From the NCBI RefSeq assembly GCF_950295315.1, contig NC_080170.1, positions 96,500,477 through 96,564,476 of the forward strand: a stretch of DNA of 64,000 bases. Reading direction: 5' to 3'. Source of the DNA: Erinaceus europaeus. Lineage: Eukaryota > Chordata > Mammalia > Eulipotyphla > Erinaceidae. Shown piece after piece: positions 10,660 through 21,475 of the stretch. The notes beneath the pieces are model-generated. The model had not been told where the DNA came from and did not search any database. It saw only the letters and a program-made list of their open reading frames with translations. Made by a program: the position numbers and the translations under genes. Each line of letters starts with the position of its first letter. The stretch's first letter is position 1.

Positions 10660-11060
10660 TAAATATTAAAGAGAACATACAGGTTTGCATGTTTCTGGTG
10701 GGCTGAGCCTTCTGGGAGGTGATTTGAAAAAATGTCACATATTTTTAAAATGTGTACATACTTTAACCCAGCATTATCTGGCTGATAGTTGCAGGTATAT
10801 GCAAAAATTGTTCTTAAGCATTTTCTTAGTAGTATAAGTTTTGACATAGCAACATATTCAGGCAAATATTTTACCATAAAAGATAAGTTAATGTGTTTAT
10901 CCACCTGAGGAAATACAAAAACCCACTGAAATCATGCTGTAGACTATATTGGGAGATACTCATTATTAAGTATTATGGGTAAAATGCAGGTTGCAAACAA
11001 TGTATAATTACATGTTGCTTAATAATATTTGTCAATTATGGATCCATATTTATATCATCA
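10660..11060 (+). mobile_element. Old L1 (L1M-like) 3' relic
   Basis: Diverged sense-strand L1 tail: ACTTTAACCCAGCATTAT matches the ORF2/3'UTR 'acccagcaattcca' region, and later TTAAGTATTATGGGTAAAATG matches the 'attgttaagtgaaaaaag' segment. The antisense 97-codon frame at 10611-10904 is therefore chance. Confidence 0.55.
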
Positions 11061-11276
11061 TTGTATAATGGTGTTCCCTCTAAAATATACCAGGTAACCA
11101 GGATGTGGAGGGGGATATCTGAGCTAGATTGCTGTAATATTATTTTTCTTTCTTAGCTACAAACTTTATATAAGCATTAATGTCATAGAAAAATGTACAT
11201 AATGCTTACAGTATACAACCTGAAAAAATTGATGTTTATACATCTTTTATACTATAAGTACAGTCATGATAATGAC

Positions 11277-11278
11277 TA

Positions 11279-11346
<68 letters not shown>
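11277..11346. repeat. (TA)n microsatellite
   Basis: About 70 bp of nearly pure TA, at the 3' (tail) side of the minus-strand SINE that follows. A-rich SINE tails commonly seed such repeats. The Tyr/Ile open frames through it are artefacts. Confidence 0.98.
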
Positions 11347-11347
<1 letters not shown>

Positions 11348-11653
11348 TCCAGGGTTATTTCTGGAGCTTGGTGTCTGTACAATGAATCCACTGCTCCTGG
11401 AGGCTATTTTTTTTCCCTTTTGATGCCCTTGTTTTTTATCATTGTTGTTATTGCTGCCATTGTTGTTGATAGGACAGAGAGAAATCAAGAGAGGATGGAG
11501 AGACAGAGAGTGGGAGAGAAAGAGACACTTGCAGACCTGTGAACTTGTGAAGTGACTACCCCTGCAAGCGGGGAGCTAGGGGCTCGAACCAGGTTCCTTG
11601 CACCAGTCCTTGCACTTTGCACTACGTGCTCTTAACCCACTGCGCCACCTCCC
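11347..11653 (-). mobile_element. SINE A2 (with 3' module)
   Basis: Minus-strand SINE A head (GGCTCGAACC as the B box on the plus complement, near 11580) plus the 3' module whose plus-strand form is GAATCCACTGCTCCTGGAGG near 11385. The (TA)n is fused to its tail. Confidence 0.9.
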
Positions 11654-11691
11654 AGAAGTGATTTTTTTTTTTCAACTTTAGTATCATTTTG

Positions 11692-11975
11692 TTGAGGGAA
11701 TATTTTTCTATAGGGTCTTTGTTGTCCTGGGAGTACATTTCTACCATTCCCCCTAGAAAGCCTTCTGTACATCTTACCCTCCACAAACCACTATACTGTT
11801 CCATCACAGAGATTTTGAGCTCAACATTCCCTTAGATTCCCTCCCTTTCCCCTTCTGAATTCTTAAGTCTGTTGCTGAGACCACAGTCCATTCAGAATGC
11901 ATTCTGTATTGGTTTTTACTTTGTTTCTTTGTTCCAGTCTCTGAGTGAGATCACTAGGTATTCATTTGCAGAATA
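11692..11975 (-). mobile_element. L1 3'UTR fragment, antisense
   Basis: Resembles the L1 terminal region in antisense: TCTGAGTGAGATCACTAGGT near 11940 is the hallmark. Similar pieces lie at 27.3, 37.3, 40.6 and 44.5 kb. Confidence 0.6.
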
Positions 11976-12773
11976 ATAAAATCTTCTATTGACATATTTC
12001 TAAAAATATGTTCCTGTGTTTAAGCCACTCATAGCTATATTCTGATATGGTTTAAATGATATAAAGAATAGAAAGATAAGTAGAGGAATAAATACTTAGA
12101 TGCAATATGTACATAATATGAAATATCAGATTCCTTAGGTATAGGAATTAGAGTATACATCTTACTCCTTTGACTTCTCTAGAAATCTCCTATTTTATAT
12201 TAAGATGAGCCATAAAAGGTTTGTCAAGCTTTTATTTGTTAGCACTTTCTCTGTTTAACCCTAGTGTGTGCATGCAGGCAGATGTTCATTTTCTAAATAT
12301 TTAGTAAGCTAAAATCTTCTGTAAACAGTGGTAGATCACAGGGATATTTTCAAACCTCCTCCTCCTTCAACCTTCTCTCTCTCTCTCTCTCTCTCGTTGT
12401 AGAAAACAGTAGGAGGCTTTAGTATTTTCTCTGGAAAAATGACTGAAATTTAGTCATTTTCTTTCTCAAGGTGTCAGTGATACTAAAAGAGCTTCTATCA
12501 TTAAAGGGCAAAACTGAACTCATTAAAAAAAAAAGAGTAAAATGTAAAACTTTCTATACATCCACTCACCCATCTAACTTCACTCTTATTTGCAGTCTCA
12601 CTTCTCTAGCAGTAATAAATCCTAACTATAGAGTGTTTGAGCCAAGCTGTGGGATTATGATATTTAGATTCACAAGACTTTAAGATTGGTGTCATAATGT
12701 AATCATAACATCACTACAACACCAGATTGTATCAAATGACTCTTTAAGATTTCAGGAAGGGAACATAAGAAAT
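11976..12773. other. Unassigned DNA with a (TC)n
   Basis: A (TC)n tract lies at 12373-12394. No gene or mobile element recognised in the rest. Confidence 0.5.
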
Positions 12774-12783
12774 GGCATGGCTT

Positions 12784-13047
12784 TGGTGGGGGAGGGGTTA
12801 AAGCACTGGGTTATGCTCACATAGCATGAAGTGCAAGGATCTCAGGTTGAGTCCCTGACTCCCTGCATGGGGTCACTTCACAAGCGGTGAAGCAGTTGTC
12901 TTTTTCTTCCACTTTCTGTCTTCTCTTCTTCAATTTCTTTCTGTCCAATCCAATAAAAACAAGTATGCAAAAAGATGGCCACCAGGAGCAGTGGATTCAT
13001 AGTGTAGGAACCAAGCCCCAGCAATAACCCTGGAAGAAAAAAAAGAA
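12784..13047 (+). mobile_element. Diverged SINE with A2-type 3' module
   Basis: tRNA-derived head, B box GGTTGAGTCCC, pyrimidine body, then CAGGAGCAGTGGATTCATAG. Direct repeats GGCATGGCTT at 12774-12783 and 13048-13057. Confidence 0.85.
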
Positions 13048-13057
13048 GGCATGGCTT

Positions 13058-13519
13058 GAAAGGAGACTATTAAATTAGTAGACTAATTTACTTTTTAAAA
13101 TTGAATGACTAGTGCAGCTGAAAAATCTGCTAAACTCAGAATTATCGTCAGTAGGAAGATAGCACTGCTTCAGCTCATTGTTATGAGTCCAAATTCACAT
13201 TGCAATAAATTGTCTAAGCTTTAAGTGCACTGAGAATTGGGCAACTATCCATAGATATTTAGAACAGAGTTGAAAAGATCCTTGAAGTTTTCCAATCCAA
13301 CTGCCTACTCACTGAAAGACTCTCCAGTAAAGCATGAAATAGCATGTCCAAAAGTATTAATATAAAAACCATTACAAGCATCTTCATCCCTCCTGCCATC
13401 TTCAATTGCAGACTAACACAATATTCATGTTAAGGAATATATTAAATATATTAAAACCCAAAGTAAACCAAGTAAGATCATGGTATCCCATGAAGGTGGG
13501 ATCCAAACTCCCAGGCCTC
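13058..13519. other. Unassigned DNA
   Basis: No confident repeat; 13270-13340 faintly resembles ancient interspersed repeats but is too diverged to call. Confidence 0.45.
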
Positions 13520-14590
13520 TCTTCTTTCCAGGATTGTATCTGTCAGTCCCTGGATCATCATTACAGTATGCCAGTCTCTTACTAAGGTTAGCTTTGGGGT
13601 GAGTGAGAGAACTGTAATAGTATGCAGATGAGGAGGGTATCTAAGTCTAAGTAGACACTATTTCATTATGAACTTGATACTGACTCACTAAAGACTATTG
13701 TGTATTTTTGCTTTCAGATATATATTTTGCCCTAATTTATGGATACATGTGAACATATGCTCTATCTTACGGGACCTGGTCTATATCTAGGTTTTGGGAC
13801 TTGTTATGAAGTGAACCTCCTGGAATGGAATTAGAGAATACCATGAAAGGAAAGATTTCACCCGAGTACTGAGGGTGAAGCGTTGACATTCCATGCCTGA
13901 TGTCTCTGGGCACAGTCTGAAGTGAAGCATGCTGAGGTGGTACTTGTTGCATTGATTAGGTTGGGATAGAAGGATGCAATATCATTTGGTATGAATTGAG
14001 AGAAGCACACAGGAAAGTGAGCCCCACCCTAGAGGTTCCAGGACTCGGGGAAATATTGGCTCTATAGTGGAAGCGAGAGGTTCCTGCTGTCTTAGGGTTA
14101 AGAAGACACTAGATAGTTACTGCTATAATCACATTGTTTGGCAATTGGGTTAACTTTGAAAAATTCCTTTGATAGGATTTGCTGTATCATACACACCATC
14201 ACCATAATTTATGTCCTTTGACATTATTTGTATATAGCTATACCACTGGTTGCTTCTGTTCTCCCTGGACTAAGCTTTTAAGAGAGTCAACATATCAAAG
14301 ACTCAGCCTATATATTAAAAAGACAGTCTATACTTTGAAAAGTTTGAGACATTCAATCAGCTTTTCCCCTCTCATATTACTTAGTGATTTATATGATGAC
14401 AATTTAATAGGAGTGTACATAAAAACCATTCCCACCACCAAAAGACTGTGTCCCATCCCACCCCCCTACCAACCCGATGAAGCTGAACATCCACTCTCAC
14501 CCTCCACCCAGGGTTTTTACTTTGGTGCCCTACTACAAATTTACTCAGATCCTGATTTGAGTTTCCCTTTCTGTTATTCTTTCTCAACTT
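13520..14590 (-). mobile_element. L1 distal end with long 3'UTR
   Basis: Minus-strand copy whose 5' side (14590-14500) matches the L1 end (CAGAAGTTGA, AACAGAAAGGGAAACTC, GGCACCAAAGTAAAAACCC) and whose downstream part is the long 3'UTR seen at 2.5-3.3 kb. It links the long 3'UTR family to L1. It is 3'-truncated: no tail at the left end. Confidence 0.75.
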
Positions 14591-14926
14591 CTGTTTATTA
14601 TTTAAAAAAAGATAATAATAAAAAATAGCAAAAAAAAAATCCTTTCCACTGCAGATAATCCCAAAAAGAGTCTATTTGGTGGTTTGCTATTTTTAGTATT
14701 GGTAGCTGAAGAACCTTGGTTTTGTTTTACCTCTTACGTTGAGCATATACATTATTTACTATTTTTAAAGAAATAAAATATATAATAACTTGCTATACTC
14801 TTATGTCAAACTATACCCATATGCTATGCTTGAAATTGAGGACTAATCATATGGCTAACAATATCTACACAATGTAATGTTTTTGCATTCATGAATTTTC
14901 ATTAAATGACTATTTTTATTTTACTT
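14591..14926. other. Unassigned AT-rich DNA
   Basis: Short A-rich runs at 14600-14640, then sequence with no recognised feature up to the LTR target duplication. Confidence 0.45.
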
Positions 14927-14932
14927 ATTTAT

Positions 14933-15406
14933 TGTTGTTTTGTGCTGGCTATGTTGTTTTCAACGGGCTGGCTTCACGGGCGGGTAACAGACGACCAGGG
15001 ACTCATGATTGAGCTATAGGCAATATCTCTTTATTCATGCAGGACGCAGCACAATCTAAGAGCTAAGCTAAACTCAAGGTACTCTAAAATTCACAATGCT
15101 GTCTTTATATATACTTGTCAAGTAGGGTGGAAACAGGATGTGACATAGAGAGGGTGAAGAGAAAAGTGACTGGTGACAATCAGAGTGTGACAAGGAGAGG
15201 ATCAGGGTGTGACAAGGAGGGGGCGGAGCAGGCAAGAATCCTATCACTGAACCACCAATGCCCTTGAGGGAGTGCTTTATGTAAAAGTGATTTATGTAAA
15301 TAGACCAAAGCTTTGAATGGGATTAAATCTATCCCTATATAGGCATATGGTTAAGCAGGGGGGATTTAAACCAAATGAAACAGAAGGGGTCTCATGCATA
15401 CCAACA
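14933..15406 (-). mobile_element. Solo LTR (ERV family 1, copy 1)
   Basis: Minus-strand LTR beginning TGTTGGTATGC (15406) and ending with AACA next to the left flank. It has TATATATAAAG (about 15103-15113) and AATAAA (15030-15035). Six-bp duplications ATTTAT at 14927-14932 and 15407-15412 fit a class II ERV. The 3' terminus is oddly repeated: TGTTGTTTT on plus occurs at 14933 and again at 14952. Confidence 0.9.
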
Positions 15407-15415
15407 ATTTATTTA

Positions 15416-15741
15416 ATTATTTATTTTACCTCCAGGGTTACTGCTGGTGCTCAGTGCCTGCACTACGAATCCACTGTTCTTGGAGGCTTTTTTTTTTCTT
15501 TTGGTTGCCATCATTTTATCATTGTTGTGGTTATTATTATTGTTGTTATTGTTGTCTCTGTTGGATGAAACAGAGAAAAATCGAGCGAGGAGAGAAAGAC
15601 AGACACCTGCAGACCTACTTCACCACTTGTGAAGTGACTCCCTTGCAGGTCGGAAGGTGGGGGCTCGAACAGGGGTCCTTACACCAGTCCTATGTGCTTT
15701 ATGCCATGTGCATTTAACCTAGTGCGATACTGGCTGACCCC
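15416..15741 (-). mobile_element. SINE A2
   Basis: Minus-strand SINE with the 3' module (GAATCCACTGTTCTTGGAGG at about 15468) and a B-box region near 15665. The LTR to its left inserted close to its tail. Confidence 0.9.
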
Positions 15742-16394
15742 CTGTTTATTTTTCTTTTTTTTATTGATAAGATTTTTTTCTGTAGAATTTCTATTCATGC
15801 AGGAGATCCTTGAATATATTGCATAATAGGACAGGGATATGACATAACTTTCTTTCTTCAGTGACTGCTTAGAGGTATTCTCCCTTTCAAGCCTCTGTAT
15901 TAGTTTTAGCCATATTTTACAAATTGAGAGAGGTTTTAAGAGAAATCTATTTACTTCAAAAGAAGAAAAATGCTGGTCTATCTGTCCTACAGCCTGGAAT
16001 TCCTAAAATAGCAAAATCAATAGCAAAAGAACTACATTTGGGGATAGGGGGAATTTCCATTTGTTGTTTTGTTTGTTTGTTTAATCAGCTTGTGGCAAAC
16101 TTAAACAGAACATAAACAATATTTAAATTACAAAATTATTTTTAACATGATCTTTCAGTTATTGCTTTTGATTGATAGTACATTCCTCCAGTGATCATCT
16201 AATTTAAGGCACCATTATCTTCTAAAGGTATGACATTATATATTCATTTATGACAGTATAAACTTAGGCCATATGCTTTCTCTCAAACAAAAGAACACAC
16301 TTGCATTATGACTGCCCCAGGAGGTTATCCAGTTCTATTTGTAGTGGACAAGTATGAATTTATACCTTTTCAAGACTCACTGTTTTATTCTTAT
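15742..16394. other. Unassigned DNA
   Basis: No repeat family or gene recognised. The 15924-16115 frame has no support. Confidence 0.5.
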
Positions 16395-16878
16395 TGCCAA
16401 TATAGTCCTGGGCCCTTTAGAATATAACTAAAATAGGCCTACTATCTATCTACAAAATGGAGACCCCCCATCATCTGAACTATTCCAGCCTTTAGGCTCA
16501 TGATTAGTCAACAATTTGTTTGGCTTTATATGTTAACCCGTTTTTCAGCTACCAGGTTCCAGATGCTAAGATGATGCCAACCTGACTTCCCTGTGCAGAC
16601 AACCCCACCAGTGTGTCCTAGAGCCCCACCTCCCCAGACCCCCGCCCCACTAAGGAAAGAGAGAGACAAGCTGGGAGTATGCATCGACCTGTCAATACCC
16701 ATGTTCAGTGGGGCAGCAATTACAGAAGCCAGATCTTCCACCTTCTGCACCCCATAATGACCACCAGGTTCATACTCCCAGAGGGATATAGAATAGGAAA
16801 GCTATCAGGGTAGGGGATGGGATACAGAGTTCTGCTAGTGGGAATTGTGTGGATTTATACCACTCTTATCCTATGTTT
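16395..16878 (+). mobile_element. L1 long 3'UTR fragment, sense
   Basis: Terminal ~480 bp of the long 3'UTR (TTGTTTGGCTTTATATGTTA, then CATGTTCAGTGGGGCAGCAA), diverged from the 4.5-kb copy. It meets the oppositely oriented copy at about 16878, tail to tail. Confidence 0.85.
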
Positions 16879-17750
16879 TTTTAATACTTTTTTATTTATA
16901 AAAAGTAAACACTGACAAAACCATAGGACAAGAGGTGCACAACTCCACACAATTCCCACCACCAGATCTCCGTATCCCAACCCCTACCCAGATAGCTTTC
17001 CTATTCTTTAAGCCTCTGCGAGTATGGACCCAAGGTCATTGTGGGATGCAGAAGGTGGAAGGTCTGGCTTCTGTAATTGCTTCCCCACTGAACATGGGCA
17101 ATGACAGGTCAATCCATACTCCCAGCCTGTCTCTCTCTTTCCCTAGTAGGGTGGGGCTCTGGGGAATCTGAGCTCCAGGACACATTGGTGGGGTTGTCAG
17201 TTCAGGGAAGTCTGGTTGGCCCCATGCTAGCATCTGAAACCTGGTGGCGGAAAAGAGTTAACATACAAAGCCAAACAAATTGTTGAACAATCATGTACCT
17301 AAAGGCTGGGATAGTACAGATGAAGTGTTGGGAGGTCCTCCATTTTGTAGATAGCTAGTAGGCATATTTTAGTTCAATTCCAAAGGGCCTGTGGCTATAC
17401 TAGTTTTGTTTTTTTTTCTTCTCCTGAGATTGAAATCTGATATGCAGGTGGATCCAAGTTATTGTCTGGGGAGATGATTTCATGGCTGGAAAAGGGACAG
17501 AAAGCTGCATCAGGGAGGAGAGTAGCTTCCTAATATGGGAAAGGGGTATAAATATTGTTGACTGTAAGCCCATTGATTTGATGTGATCTGTGGTCCATAT
17601 TCAGCTTAGGAGTTTATGTGACCTCTACATCCCTGTAGATCTGAGTTCACATTCTGTGGTCATGAGTAGGGACATTCCAAGCTGCCCCAATATCGACCCA
17701 TCTTCCTCAGGTGTAGCACAGAGTATATTGTCCATCTTCCCTCTCTTTCT
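16879..17750 (-). mobile_element. L1 long 3'UTR fragment, antisense
   Basis: Minus-strand copy with T-rich tail at 16879-16900. It includes the variant middle (ATATTTATACCCCTTTCCCA on the minus strand) also seen at 1.9-2.3 kb. Forms an inverted repeat of about 450-480 bp with 16395-16878. Confidence 0.85.
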
Positions 17751-18135
17751 TAAAGTGCTTGCCCAGAGCTTCATCTACATTGAATTACCCATGGTGTTGT
17801 CAACTGTGTGAATATATGATGTGTTATCAAGAAGTAATAGGGCATTCCACATAAAATATTACATATAACTGTAATTGAACCCTTTCACATAGCTGAAATT
17901 GAAAATGTATTTTGGTTCTTACTGATAGAGGCTATTCTAACAGGTTTGAGATGCTTAGCTCACTGTTGATTTAATTCACATTTATCACTTGTTTTGTGTG
18001 CCTGTTGTCCATCTGTCTATCTTCGCACAATTTTACACACAGTTTTAATGTGGTTGTTTTTTGCTGATTTTTGTGAGTTCTTTATATATCTTGGATATTA
18101 GACCTTTGTAGAGAATATTTTCTTCTAATGCCCTG
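17751..18135 (-). mobile_element. Very old L1 ORF2 distal relic
   Basis: Antisense L1: GAGTTCTTTATATATCTTGG then ATATTAGACCTTTGTAGAG near 18080-18110 are classic antisense ORF2 landmarks. Continues after later insertions at 18700, 20226 and 20757. Confidence 0.7.
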
Positions 18136-18690
18136 TATTTTACTTATTTATATTTAATTAGTGATTTAATATTGATTTACAAAATTGTGGGACAAGAGGA
18201 ATATAATTTCACACCATTCCTACGACCAAAATTCCAATTCCCTATGTCCTCCATTATAAATTGCAATAGCCCTCCCAAGGTAGCAGAAGTGGGTCGACCA
18301 CTATTTCTATAGCTACTTGTCTATATTTATATATCTGCTTATTTCTTCCACTGTTCTCTTCTCTCCTCCCCTCTAAGTCAAATCTGTAGCCACTGCGACT
18401 TCCAAGTGTTTTTTTTTTTTTTTTTCCTTTTCTCTCTCTGGTTCCTGATGAAATTGGAATTCAGAGCCCACTGGTCATCTTCCCCTAATATTTCTCCCTC
18501 TCTTGGAGGGAATCAAAATTCTTTATGGGGTGCAGAATGTCTTTTCTTCTGAATTGTGGTTTGTTTTACTGGCCATAAGTTTTTCAGTTGATAAAAACCC
18601 CATTTGTTTCTCCTGCTGATGAATTCAAGTCCCACAAAACATCTCTAAAATCAATGTCATGGAGACTGCTACCTACGTATTGTTGATTTC
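18136..18690 (-). mobile_element. Old L1 3'UTR-type insertion
   Basis: Begins with TTAGTGATTTAATATTGATT and a 'fact-sheet' region (CCACCA-like, TCCTC) resembling the diverged copies at 21.5 and 33.6 kb. It interrupts the older L1. A T-run lies at 18408-18425. Confidence 0.45.
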
Positions 18691-18699
18691 CTCTCTAGG

Positions 18700-18824
18700 A
18701 CTCAAGTGTTCACTTTACTTTGCATAAATTTCATGTACAGGGAGAGATAGTGATCTATTTCATTTTCCTGCATGTAGTTATCTAGTTTTCCCATAAACTT
18801 TATTCAAAGGCTCTCCATTTTATG
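18700..18824 (-). mobile_element. Very old L1 ORF2 relic, continued
   Basis: TTTCATTTTCCTGCATGTAG followed by TCTAGTTTTCCCATAAACTT is the antisense ORF2 landmark around 'ccagttttcccagcaccatt'. Ends in ATTTTATG (18817-18824), the left flank of the ERV. Confidence 0.75.
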
Positions 18825-19062
18825 TCATGAGAATAATTAACATAATCATTGCACTATCTGCCCCGCCCATAACTCATATCGTTTCAGGATTAAACGTTTC
18901 AGATTTATGCCAAGATGTAAAAAAATAAATCAAAGGAGGAAAAAACAATTTTTTGGATTGTTTCTGGGTGTCTCTAGAAATCATGGCTGCATCTAGCATT
19001 TTTTTTAAGTCAATGTCAAACAAAAATTCAGTCATTCAAATCACTCTCTTATGAAACAGATC

Positions 19063-19725
19063 TCACCATGTAATATCATGAGTCCCTGGAGCGCGTCCTA
19101 GTCCAAAAAGCTCCTCGAAATTCCATTTAGGATGCTTCTGACTGTTCCTGCTGTATTGCTTCAGGCATCTACTTTTAAAAGTATCTTCCCATCGAAGAAA
19201 GAATCCAATCAGGAGAGTAGAACTAACCATGTGTCTCCATTCTTGGGGACTGCCAGGGTACTGGAGAACGCTCCTCAAATTAGAGTAGTCCTTCTCCATG
19301 GGAAACATGCGAGAAGTCCAGAAAGTCCCAGTGGAAATCCCCATGCATATCCCAAGGTCTACGATCACGGTCATAAAGAACCAAATTGTGGCCTGGAGAA
19401 AAATGTAGTCCTTTTCCTCAGGAAACATGGGAGGGGGAATCCAGAAAGTCCAAGGAGAAATCTCCATGCATCTTCCAAGCTCTATGATTAGAGTCACAAG
19501 AAACCAAAGTTCCCAGTCAGGGAACCGAAGTGTGGCCCAGAGCAAAATGTTCCAGAGACAGAGTAACTGTCTCATGATGAAACAGTAGAAGCTTTGGCAA
19601 ACCTCTTCGTAAGTAGAAGAGAAGACCATAGTGCATAGGTAGGCAAAGTCTTCACTTATCTGGGAGTTGTGCAGGTCCGGCCCCATGTTGGGCGCCATAT
19701 GTTGTTTTCGACGGGCTGGCTTCAC
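19063..19725 (-). CDS. ERV leader open reading frame, 220 codons, unknown
   Basis: Open frame starting inside the end of the LTR (first Met at 19725). A likelier start is the ATG within the primer-binding site at about 19689-19687, giving a protein of about 207 residues. Two direct repeats of about 40 residues (roughly 71-110 and 111-150) each have a hydrophobic stretch (WFLVTLIIELG; WFFMTVIVDLG), then TFW, then MFP(E/M)EKDY. A third weaker hydrophobic stretch is near 165-177. It might be a multi-pass membrane protein, or a tandem DNA repeat that happens to stay open. I do not recognise the family and see no Gag motifs. The plus-strand 119-codon frame inside it (19132-19491) is a shadow. Confidence 0.4.
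   Translation of the reverse strand: MKPARRKQHMAPNMGPDLHNSQISEDFAYLCTMVFSSTYEEVCQSFYCFIMRQLLCLWNILLWATLRFPDWELWFLVTLIIELGRCMEISPWTFWIPPPMFPEEKDYIFLQATIWFFMTVIVDLGICMGISTGTFWTSRMFPMEKDYSNLRSVLQYPGSPQEWRHMVSSTLLIGFFLRWEDTFKSRCLKQYSRNSQKHPKWNFEELFGLGRAPGTHDITW
19681..19697 (-). promoter_or_regulatory. Retroviral primer-binding site, tRNA-Lys
   Basis: Two bases after the LTR the minus strand reads TGGCGCCCAACATGGGG. That fits the 3' end of tRNA-Lys(CUU) with one mismatch, as known for class II (beta-like) retroviruses. Confidence 0.85.
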
Positions 19726-20225
19726 GGGCGGGTAACAGATGACCCAGGACTCGTGGCTGGGTTGTATGCAGTATCTCTTTATTCATGCAGGATGCAGCAC
19801 AATCTATACCAAGCTAAGCTAAACTAAAAACTACAATCTTGTCCTTATATATATACTAGCCCAGTAGGGTGGGAACAGGATGCGATGCAGAGAGGGTGGA
19901 GAGAAAAGTGACTGGTGAAAATCAGGGTATGACAAGGAGAGGGGGCGGAGCAGGCAAGAATTCTACCACTGAACCACCAATGCCCTGGAGGGAGTGTTGT
20001 GCTTCATGTAAATGTAAAAGTGATTTATGTAAATAGACCGCTTTGAATGGGATCAAACCAATCTCTATACAGGCATCAAAAACATATCATGAACCAGTGG
20101 GGATTGAACCAATGCCCTGCAGTGGTTATGTAAATAGAATACAGTAGTTATGTAAATAGAATACAGTGTTAAGCAGGGGGTATTAAACTAATGAAACAGA
20201 AGGGGTTTTTAGAAGCATACCAACA
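19700..20225 (-). mobile_element. 5' LTR of ERV family 1 (copy 2)
   Basis: 526-bp LTR with TG...CA ends, TATATATATAAGG (about 19843-19855 on plus complement) and AATAAA (19778-19783). The U3 carries two copies of a 22-bp repeat with TATTTACATAA (about 20120-20168). Closest relatives are 14933-15406 and 38303-38752. Confidence 0.93.
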
Positions 20226-20545
20226 ATTTTATGCTCTTGGTTATTTACCATAAATAAATTAGCTACACGTGTCTTAGTTTGTTTCATACATTTATCTGTT
20301 AACTTTAATTCTGTTTCAGTGGATTAGCCCTTCAGTATAGTTAGAGGTTATGGAGCATAATAGATAATTCTATTTTTGTTCTCTTTTCTTAGAATTGTTT
20401 TGGTATTCTGTGTCTTTACTGGCTTCAGAAAAAAAATTATGTATTGTTTGTTCTATACATCAAGAAAGTACTCAAATTTTAATAGGAATTGCATTGAATC
20501 TGTAGCTTTATTTGGATAGAATCATTATTTTAAAGATTTAATTCT
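20226..20545 (-). mobile_element. Very old L1 ORF2 relic, continued
   Basis: Resumes the L1 interrupted at 18824 (ATTTTATGCTCTTGG matches the antisense landmark), then AGAATTGTTTTGGTATTCTG near 20390. Confidence 0.75.
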
Positions 20546-20756
20546 TGGGAACAGGCAGTGTCACATCTAGTTAAGTGTCACCATGCACAAGGATCCAGGC
20601 TCAAGCCCAACCTGGTCTTTACCTGCAGAGGAAAATATTCATAAGCAGAGAACCAATGCTGCTGGTCTCTCTTATTCTCTATCTCTCTTTCTCTCTATCT
20701 CACTTCCTTTTCATTTTCTTTTCTGTGCTATCAAATAAAATAATGTAAAACAACAC
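20546..20756 (+). mobile_element. Diverged SINE B
   Basis: tRNA-type head (CATCTAGTTAAGTGTCACCA), B box-like GGCTCAAGCCC, pyrimidine-rich body, AAATAAAATAATG tail; inserted in the old L1. Confidence 0.75.
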
Positions 20757-21475
20757 TGTCTTATTTCTTACCATTGTGTCTAAATGAAGTGTTCTATAGC
20801 CAAAAAAACAAAAAACTATTCTTCCAAATCCATAAGTATAGCATATCCTATCATTTCTTTGTGTTTTTTATTTCCTGTAACAGTGACTTATAGTTTTTAA
20901 TGTACAAGTTTTTCAGCTCCTTTGTTAAATTTATTCCTAGGAACCTAGTCATTTTTATGCTATTGTAAATAGAATCAGTTTCTTGATTTCTTTTCCCTCT
21001 ACTTCATTGTTTTAATGAACTATGAAGCAGCCAGTTTTTGTATATTATGTACAATGACAATTTACTACATTGTCTTATTGTTCTTAAGAGTTTTTTTAGA
21101 GTACTTTGGGGGTTTCATTGCAAATTATCATGTCACCTGCAAATAGATAATTTTACTTCCTCTTTTCTAATTTATATAATTTTGGTTTCTTTTTTTATTC
21201 TTAAATTCTATGACTTAGACATCCAAAATTAAGTTAAATTATAGTGGTTAAAATGAATATCCTTGTCTTATTCTTCTGGAGGGAACACTTTCATCTTTCA
21301 CCATTAATTATGACATTAGTGTTAAGTTTGTTATATATTTTATTACAGCACATACAATAAAATATACTACAGTTTTTCAATATTTTTGACTAGTGCATGT
21401 ATAGTATTTGAAGGTTATGTAAATTATGGTTCTTAAGGAAAACTCAATTGTGCCAAAATTTCTATTTTTGAAATG
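20757..21475 (-). mobile_element. Very old L1 ORF2 (RT region) relic
   Basis: Antisense ORF2 including the degraded catalytic region (CACCTGCAAATAGATAATTT near 21135, where FADD is destroyed) and TTTATTCCTAGGAACC near 20930. Confidence 0.75.

Larger units (their letters stand above)
18825..20225 (-). mobile_element. ERV family 1, one-LTR provirus
   Basis: 1.4-kb minus-strand element: LTR (20225-19700), primer-binding site, a leader with a long open frame, then non-coding sequence ending at 18825 without a 3' LTR. ATTTATG-type repeats (ATTTTATG at 18817-18824 and 20226-20233) flank it, and the surrounding old L1 reads through if the element is removed. No gag, pol or env motifs are visible, so it is non-autonomous or heavily deleted. 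Confidence 0.8.

Noticed and set aside
10611..10904. 97-codon hydrophobic minus-strand frame
   Set aside because: It lies antisense to an old L1 tail and has no start, splice or codon-bias support.
11193..11542. Tyr/Ile-repeat frames on both strands
   Set aside because: They are read-through of the (TA)n microsatellite.
19132..19491. 119-codon plus-strand frame
   Set aside because: Shadow of the minus-strand ERV leader frame.
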